From an uncultured Prevotellaceae bacterium (GTDB lineage Bacteria; Bacteroidota; Bacteroidia; Bacteroidales; Bacteroidaceae), in the NCBI GenBank assembly GCA_946185285.1, contig CAMHIS010000002.1, positions 1 to 64,000 of the forward strand: a stretch of 64,000 nt of DNA. Direction: 5' to 3'. Both the position numbers and the translations under genes were made by a program. Shown piece by piece: positions 58,341-64,000 of this stretch; positions within the stretch are counted from its first letter, which is position 1, and each line of letters starts with the position of its first letter. A model generated the notes under the pieces. It made no database searches. It was given only the letters and a program-made list of their open reading frames with translations, and was not told where the DNA came from.

Positions 58341-60212
58341 ATGAACAGAGACACCGTCATCGGATTTACATTGATTGCCCTGGTACTCATAGGTTTCAGC
58401 TGGTACAACCAACCTTCAGCCGAACAGATAGAAGCCCAGCGCAAGGAGGACAGCATCGCCGCTGTCATGAAGGATAACGCCAAAAGAAAACAGGCCGAGG
58501 AGGCTGCCCTGAAAGCAAAGGCCGACGAAGCTGCCAAAAACGACTCGTCGAGTCTTTTCTTCTCAGCACTCAGTGGTCAGGACAGCCCCGTGGTGCTGAA
58601 GAACGGAAAGGTAGAGCTGACACTCTCGACAAAGGGCGGCACACTGACAAAGGCCGTCATTAAGAACTTCGCCGACAAGGACGGCAATCCCGACGTAACC
58701 CTATACGACCTGAAGGACCAGCAGATGAACTTCCTCTTAGCTGGCAAGCAGGACAACATCATCACCCAGGACCTGTACTTCACCCCGTCGAACCAGAGCG
58801 ACTCGACCGTCACCATGACCGCACAGGCCACCGGCGGCGGCAGCATCGTACTCGACTACCGGCTCGGTCCTGACCACCTGCTTCACTTCTCGCTCACCGC
58901 CAATGGCCTGAGCGGTGTCTTTGCGCCTACCTACAAGGAGATGGACATCGAGTGGAACGGCCACAGCCGTCAGCAGGAGAAAGGTTTTTACTTTGAGAAC
59001 CGCTATACGGGCCTGTTCTATAAGGAGGCTCACAACGGCTCAACCGACAACCTGTCGGAGACTGCCGACAAAATGGAGACCATCGATGAGCAGCTCGACT
59101 GGGTAGCTTTCCGCAACCAGTTCTTCAGCCTGGCTCTTATCTCGAAGGACAACTTCGCCGGCGGTGCCACCCTCAGCAGTGTGCAGGACCAGAAGGAGTC
59201 GGGCTACCTGAAGCAGTTCGACGCCAAGCTGAAGACCGCCTTCGACCCTACAGGTCAGCAGCCGTCGGAGTTTGAGATGTACATCGGCCCCAATGACTTC
59301 CGACTGATTCAGGACGTCGAGCAGCAGAGCCAGTTCGGCAAGGACCTCGACCTGGAGCAGCTCGTTAACTTGGGCTGGTGGCTTTTCCGCCTGATTAACC
59401 GCTGGTTTACGCTATATGTCTTCGACTGGCTTGCTTCCTGGGGCTTCTCGATGGGCATCGTGCTGATTCTTATCACACTGATACTCAAGGCCATTACCTT
59501 CCCGATGGTAAAGAAAAGCTATATGTCGAGTGCCAAGATGCGCGTGCTGAAGCCGAAGTTCGAAGAGGCCACCAAGCAGTACGACAAGCCCGAGGATCAG
59601 ATGAAAAAGCAGCAGGCCATGATGCAGATGTACTCGCAGTACGGCGTATCGCCGCTCTCAGGCTGTCTGCCCATGCTCATCCAAATGCCCATCTGGATAG
59701 CCATGTTCTGGTTCGTGCCCAATGCCATCCAGCTGCGCGGTCAGTCGTTCCTGTGGATGGAGGACCTGGCCACCTACGACCCCATCGTTTCTTGGAGCAG
59801 CCACATTTGGGGCATCGGCGACCACCTGTCGCTGTCGTGCCTGCTGTTCTGCGGCTCCAATATACTTTATTCTTGGTTCACCATGCGCCAGCAGCGCGAC
59901 CAGATGGTGGGCGCACAAGCTGAGCAGATGAAGATGATGCAGTGGATGATGTACTTGATGCCGCTGATGTTCTTCTTCATGTTCAACGACTACTCAAGCG
60001 GCCTAAACTTCTACTACTTCGTTTCGCTGTTCTTCTCGTCAATCATCATGTTCGTACTCCGCAAGACCACCGACGACGAGAAGCTATTGGCCATTCTCGA
60101 GGCTCGCTACAAGGAGAATAAGAACAACCCGAAGAAAAAGAGCGGCCTCGCCGCACGACTCGAAGCCATGCAGAAGCAGGCCGAGGAACTGCAGAAGCAG
60201 CGCCAAAAATAA
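58341..60212 (+). CDS. yidC: Membrane protein insertase YidC
   Basis: MNRDTVIGFTLIALVLIGFSWYNQPS; LASWGFSMGIVLILITLILKAITFPMVKKSYMSSAKMRVLKPKFEEATKQY; QYGVSPLSGCLPMLIQMPIWIAMF. Confidence 0.95.
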   Translation: MNRDTVIGFTLIALVLIGFSWYNQPSAEQIEAQRKEDSIAAVMKDNAKRKQAEEAALKAKADEAAKNDSSSLFFSALSGQDSPVVLKNGKVELTLSTKGGTLTKAVIKNFADKDGNPDVTLYDLKDQQMNFLLAGKQDNIITQDLYFTPSNQSDSTVTMTAQATGGGSIVLDYRLGPDHLLHFSLTANGLSGVFAPTYKEMDIEWNGHSRQQEKGFYFENRYTGLFYKEAHNGSTDNLSETADKMETIDEQLDWVAFRNQFFSLALISKDNFAGGATLSSVQDQKESGYLKQFDAKLKTAFDPTGQQPSEFEMYIGPNDFRLIQDVEQQSQFGKDLDLEQLVNLGWWLFRLINRWFTLYVFDWLASWGFSMGIVLILITLILKAITFPMVKKSYMSSAKMRVLKPKFEEATKQYDKPEDQMKKQQAMMQMYSQYGVSPLSGCLPMLIQMPIWIAMFWFVPNAIQLRGQSFLWMEDLATYDPIVSWSSHIWGIGDHLSLSCLLFCGSNILYSWFTMRQQRDQMVGAQAEQMKMMQWMMYLMPLMFFFMFNDYSSGLNFYYFVSLFFSSIIMFVLRKTTDDEKLLAILEARYKENKNNPKKKSGLAARLEAMQKQAEELQKQRQK

Positions 60213-60222
60213 AGCTAAAGAT

Positions 60223-62436
60223 ATGAGAAAGATTATGACCATAGCAACAGCCGCCCTGATGCTGACGGCATGCAGCACACAGAAAGACGGCGACAAAGTG
60301 AACATCGAGAAGCAGACCGTCAAGCTGGAGAACGACCAGATGACACCAGAGGCTCTGTGGGCCATGAGTCGTATCGGCGGCTATCAGGCTTCGCCCGACG
60401 GCCAGCACGTAGTATTCCAGACGGGCTACTACAGCGTGGCAGAGAACGCCAGCCACCAGGTGCTCTGGATGATGAACGCCGACGGCAGCGGGCAGCGCCA
60501 GCTGACCACCGATGCCGACAACGAGACCGACGCCCAGTGGCTCGACAGCGAGACCATCGCCTTCATGCGTGGCGGCGAGGTGTGGAAGATGAACCTCGAC
60601 GGCGGCAGTCGCAAGCAGATCTCGGAGACCGAGGGCAAGGTGGAGGGCTTCATGTTCTCGCCCGACCGCAAGAAGGTCATCATCCTGCAGAGCATCCCCT
60701 TCAACGAGATTATCCAGAAGAACCCTGACGACCTGCCCAAGGCTACAGGCCGCAAGATTACTGACCTGATGTACCGCCACTGGGACCACTACGTAGAGAG
60801 CATCCAGCACCCCTTCGTCTACAGTGTGGGCGATGGTTTTGCCATCGCCGACGAGGGTAAGGACATCCTCGAGGGCGAGCCTTACGAGTGCCCCATGGAG
60901 CCCTTCGGCGGCATGGAGCAGCTGGCCTGGAGTCCCGATTCCAAGAACATCGCCTTCACCTGTCGTTGCAAGACTGGACTGTCTTACAGCGTCTCGACCG
61001 ATTCAGACATCTTTCTCTACGACGCAGAGAGCGGCGACATGGACAAAACCTGGAACCTCTGCAAGAACCATGAGTGGGGCGTGGTGTCCGACGGCACAGT
61101 TCCTTACGAGATTGACAACTTGCTCGACCCCACGAAGACGCTCAAGAACCAGTTCGTCAACACGAACCTGAAAGACATGAACGTGGGCTACGACACCAAC
61201 CCGAAGTTCTCGCCAGACGGCCGCTACGTGGCCTGGCTCTCGATGGAGCGCGACGGCTACGAGGCCGACCGCAACCGGCTCTGCATCTACGACCTGAAGG
61301 AGAGAACCAAGAACTACGTCACCGAGTCGTTCGACTCCAATGTCGATGACTACTGCTGGGCACCCGACTCGAAGACTATATATTATATAGGTGTATGGCA
61401 CGCCACCGAGAATCTCTACCGCACCAACCTCGAGGGTGAGGTGAAGCAGATGACAGACTATGAAGCTGACTTCGGTTCGCTGCAGATGCTGAACGACAAG
61501 CAGATTCTGGCCGAGAAGCACTCTTTCACCGAGCCTGCAGACCTCTATGTAGTGACGCCTGGCGATAGCATTGGCAATACAGCAGCGTCGCAGATTACCG
61601 AGGTCAACAAGGAGATTCTCGACCAGTTAGGAAAGCCTTCCGTTGAGAAATACTGGGTGAAGACAACCGACGGCAAGGAAATGCTCACATGGGTTATCCT
61701 ACCTCCTCATTTCGACAAGAACAAGAAGTACCCCACCCTGCTCTTCTGCGAGGGAGGCCCGCAGTCGCCAGTATCGCAGTTCTGGAGCTACCGCTGGAAC
61801 TTCTTCATCATGGCCTCGCAGGGATACGTCATTGTGGCTCCAAACCGTCGCGGTCTGCCCGGCTTCGGACAGGAATGGCTTGAAGAAATCAGCGGCGACT
61901 GGACTGGCCAATGCATGAAAGACTACCTGTCGGCGATAGACTTCGCCTGCGACAATCTGCCATACGTTGACCGTGACAAACTGGGTGCTGTCGGCGCCTC
62001 GTTCGGCGGTTTCTCTGTCTACTACCTCGCCGGCCACCACGACAAGCGCTTCAAGTGCTTCATTGCTCACGACGGCGCCTTCAACCTCGAGGCCATGTAC
62101 ACAGAGACCGAGGAGAACTGGTTCTCGAACTGGGAGTACGACGATGCATACTGGAACAAGGACCAGACGGCCCGCGCCCGCAAGACCTACGAGAACTCGC
62201 CCCACCGCTTCGTCGATAAGTGGGACACGCCCATCCTCTGCATTCACGGCGAGAAGGACTACCGTATCAACGCCACGCAGGGTATGTCGGCCTTCAACGC
62301 CGCCCGCATGCGCGGTATCGAGGCCGAGCTGCTCATCTTCCCCGACGAGAACCACTGGGTGCTGAAGCCCCAGAACGGCATCCTCTGGCAGCGCACCTAC
62401 TTCGAGTGGCTGGCCAAGTGGCTGAAAAAGAATTGA
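60223..62436 (+). CDS. S9-family (prolyl oligopeptidase-like) peptidase lipoprotein
   Basis: Lipobox LMLTACST; WD40-like repeats; GAVGASFGGFSVYYLAGHHDKRFKCFIAHDGAFN; LIFPDENHWVLKPQN. Confidence 0.92.
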   Translation: MRKIMTIATAALMLTACSTQKDGDKVNIEKQTVKLENDQMTPEALWAMSRIGGYQASPDGQHVVFQTGYYSVAENASHQVLWMMNADGSGQRQLTTDADNETDAQWLDSETIAFMRGGEVWKMNLDGGSRKQISETEGKVEGFMFSPDRKKVIILQSIPFNEIIQKNPDDLPKATGRKITDLMYRHWDHYVESIQHPFVYSVGDGFAIADEGKDILEGEPYECPMEPFGGMEQLAWSPDSKNIAFTCRCKTGLSYSVSTDSDIFLYDAESGDMDKTWNLCKNHEWGVVSDGTVPYEIDNLLDPTKTLKNQFVNTNLKDMNVGYDTNPKFSPDGRYVAWLSMERDGYEADRNRLCIYDLKERTKNYVTESFDSNVDDYCWAPDSKTIYYIGVWHATENLYRTNLEGEVKQMTDYEADFGSLQMLNDKQILAEKHSFTEPADLYVVTPGDSIGNTAASQITEVNKEILDQLGKPSVEKYWVKTTDGKEMLTWVILPPHFDKNKKYPTLLFCEGGPQSPVSQFWSYRWNFFIMASQGYVIVAPNRRGLPGFGQEWLEEISGDWTGQCMKDYLSAIDFACDNLPYVDRDKLGAVGASFGGFSVYYLAGHHDKRFKCFIAHDGAFNLEAMYTETEENWFSNWEYDDAYWNKDQTARARKTYENSPHRFVDKWDTPILCIHGEKDYRINATQGMSAFNAARMRGIEAELLIFPDENHWVLKPQNGILWQRTYFEWLAKWLKKN

Positions 62437-62462
62437 TAATTGAAAATTGATAATTGAAAATT
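62432..62462. repeat. Heptamer array filling the S9 peptidase-MFS junction
   Basis: AATTGAT AATTGAA AATTGAT AATTGAA AATT directly followed by ATG; the peptidase stop TGA lies within the first unit. Confidence 0.85.
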
Positions 62463-64000
62463 ATGTCACAAGCAATTCAAAAGACCCTTCGCGACAGCGC
62501 CGCCATGCGCTGGACCGCCCTGCTGCTCCTGGCGCTGGCCATGTTCTGCAGCTACATCTTCATGGACATCCTCTCACCCATCAAGGACCTGATGCAGGAG
62601 ACCCGAGGCTGGGACTCTACGGCCTTCGGCACGATGCAAGGCTCTGAGGTGTTTCTCAACGTGTTCGCATTCTTCCTCATCTTCGCCGGTATCATCCTCG
62701 ACAAGATGGGCGTTCGCTTCACCGCCGTTCTCTCGGCTGCCGTCATGCTCATCGGTGCCATTATCAAGTGGTACGCCGTGAGCGAGTCGTTCATGGGCAG
62801 CGGACTGGAGACGTGGTTCACCAACAACCTGAACTATATCCCACTGTTCGACGAGCTGGGTGTCAGCCCCTTCTATGAGGGCATGCCCGCTTCGGCCAAG
62901 TTTGCAGCCTGCGGCTTCATGATCTTCGGCTGCGGCTGCGAGATGGCTGGTATCACGGTGTCTCGCGGAATCGTGAAGTGGTTCAAGGGCCGCGAGATGG
63001 CACTGGCTATGGGCTCTGAAATGGCACTGGCCCGCCTCGGTGTCGCCACCTGCATGATTTTCTCGCCGTTCTTCGCCCGTCTCGGCGGTCAGGTCAGCGT
63101 CACCCGCTCGGTGGCCTTCGGCGTGGTACTCATGTGCATCGCCCTCATCATGACCATCGTCTACTTCGTCATGGATATGAAGCTCGACGCACAGACTGGC
63201 GAAGCCGAGGAGAAGGACGACCCGTTCAAGGTCAGCGATATCGGTAAGATTCTCAGCGACTCAGGCTTCTGGCTCGTCGCCCTGCTCTGCGTGCTCTACT
63301 ATTCGGCCATCTTCCCCTTCCAGAAGTACGCCGTCAACATGCTGCAGTGCAACCTGACACTCACGCCGCCCGCCGCCGACTCGTTCTGGGCACAGCCCGA
63401 CGTCACCATCGTCCAGTATGTCATCATGCTCGTCGTGGCTGCCGCCGGCTTCGCCTCCAATTTCCAAAAACAGAGCGTTAAGAGGTTTTCCCTCTTAACC
63501 CTCAGCATAGTTGCCCTCGTTGTCTATTGCTACATGGGCTACATGCGCCAGTCGGCTGAGTCTATCTTTGCCGTGTTCCCGCTCCTGGCCGTGCTTATCA
63601 CCCCGATTCTGGGCAGCTACCTTGACCACAACGGCAAGGCCGCCTCGATGCTCGTTCTCGGCTCGCTACTGCTTATCGCCTGCCACCTGACGTTCGCCTT
63701 CGTCCTGCCGATGTTCAAGGGCAGTGCAGTGGGCGGCATCATCGTTGCCTACGCCACTATCCTGGTGCTCGGAGCGTCGTTCTCGCTCGTCCCAGCAGCA
63801 CTGTGGCCCTCCGTGCCCAAGCTCGTCGATGCAAAGGTCATCGGCTCGGCCTACGCCCTCATCTTCTGGATTCAGAACATCGGTCTGTGGCTCTTTCCCC
63901 TACTCATCGGCAAGGTGCTCGACGCCACCAACCCAGGCGTGACCGACCCCACGCAGTTTGACTATACCGCCCCGCTCGTGATGCTGGCCTGCCTTGGCGT
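62463..64000 (+). CDS. MFS transporter (runs off the window)
   Basis: MSQAIQKTLRDSAAMRWTALLLLALAMFCSYIFMDILSPIKDLMQETRGWDSTAFGTMQGSEVFLNVFAFFLIFAGIILDKMGVRFT...; multiple TM segments; absent from the ORF track because no stop occurs in the window. Confidence 0.88.
   Translation, partial: MSQAIQKTLRDSAAMRWTALLLLALAMFCSYIFMDILSPIKDLMQETRGWDSTAFGTMQGSEVFLNVFAFFLIFAGIILDKMGVRFTAVLSAAVMLIGAIIKWYAVSESFMGSGLETWFTNNLNYIPLFDELGVSPFYEGMPASAKFAACGFMIFGCGCEMAGITVSRGIVKWFKGREMALAMGSEMALARLGVATCMIFSPFFARLGGQVSVTRSVAFGVVLMCIALIMTIVYFVMDMKLDAQTGEAEEKDDPFKVSDIGKILSDSGFWLVALLCVLYYSAIFPFQKYAVNMLQCNLTLTPPAADSFWAQPDVTIVQYVIMLVVAAAGFASNFQKQSVKRFSLLTLSIVALVVYCYMGYMRQSAESIFAVFPLLAVLITPILGSYLDHNGKAASMLVLGSLLLIACHLTFAFVLPMFKGSAVGGIIVAYATILVLGASFSLVPAALWPSVPKLVDAKVIGSAYALIFWIQNIGLWLFPLLIGKVLDATNPGVTDPTQFDYTAPLVMLACLG

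Overview
64 kb chromosomal window from a Bacteroidales bacterium, most likely Prevotella-like. This is inferred from gene content (DUF4494, DUF4421, DUF1460, DUF4301, LpxC-FabZ fusion, TonB receptor, imelysin) and from Bacteroidetes-type promoters (TTTG-N19-TAnnTTTG). It is mostly ordinary chromosome: the trpB start with a trp attenuator, hisGDC and hisB, menA, the lpxD/lpxC-fabZ/lpxA-miaA-PBP1 block, relA/spoT, rarA, rsmG, ugd/rfbC, yidC, an S9 peptidase and an MFS transporter. No phage, integrase, transposase, CRISPR array, rRNA or tRNA was recognised. The signals most worth follow-up are: (1) a three-copy, same-orientation, about 290-357 bp intergenic repeat with nested palindromes built from TCCGTCA units; the 6-nt loop of its central hairpin is reverse-complemented in one copy; (2) a classical-looking trp leader peptide (MKRTANYWWWWCSSRFGQS) with a 13-bp intrinsic terminator upstream of trpB; (3) a hemerythrin-LuxR regulator divergent from a porin / imelysin / di-heme oxidoreductase / CcsBA cluster, in which imelysin carries an apparent single-base frameshift; (4) short tandem heptamers (AATTGAN) and GC palindromes lying in frame inside a TonB-dependent receptor gene, with related units in other genes; (5) several unexplained structured intergenic elements (three 22-bp units of CTACCCGSCGG, a TAACGN hexamer array, and a 76-nt nested hairpin with a GAAA loop). 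All names come from reading the sequence; no database search was run.
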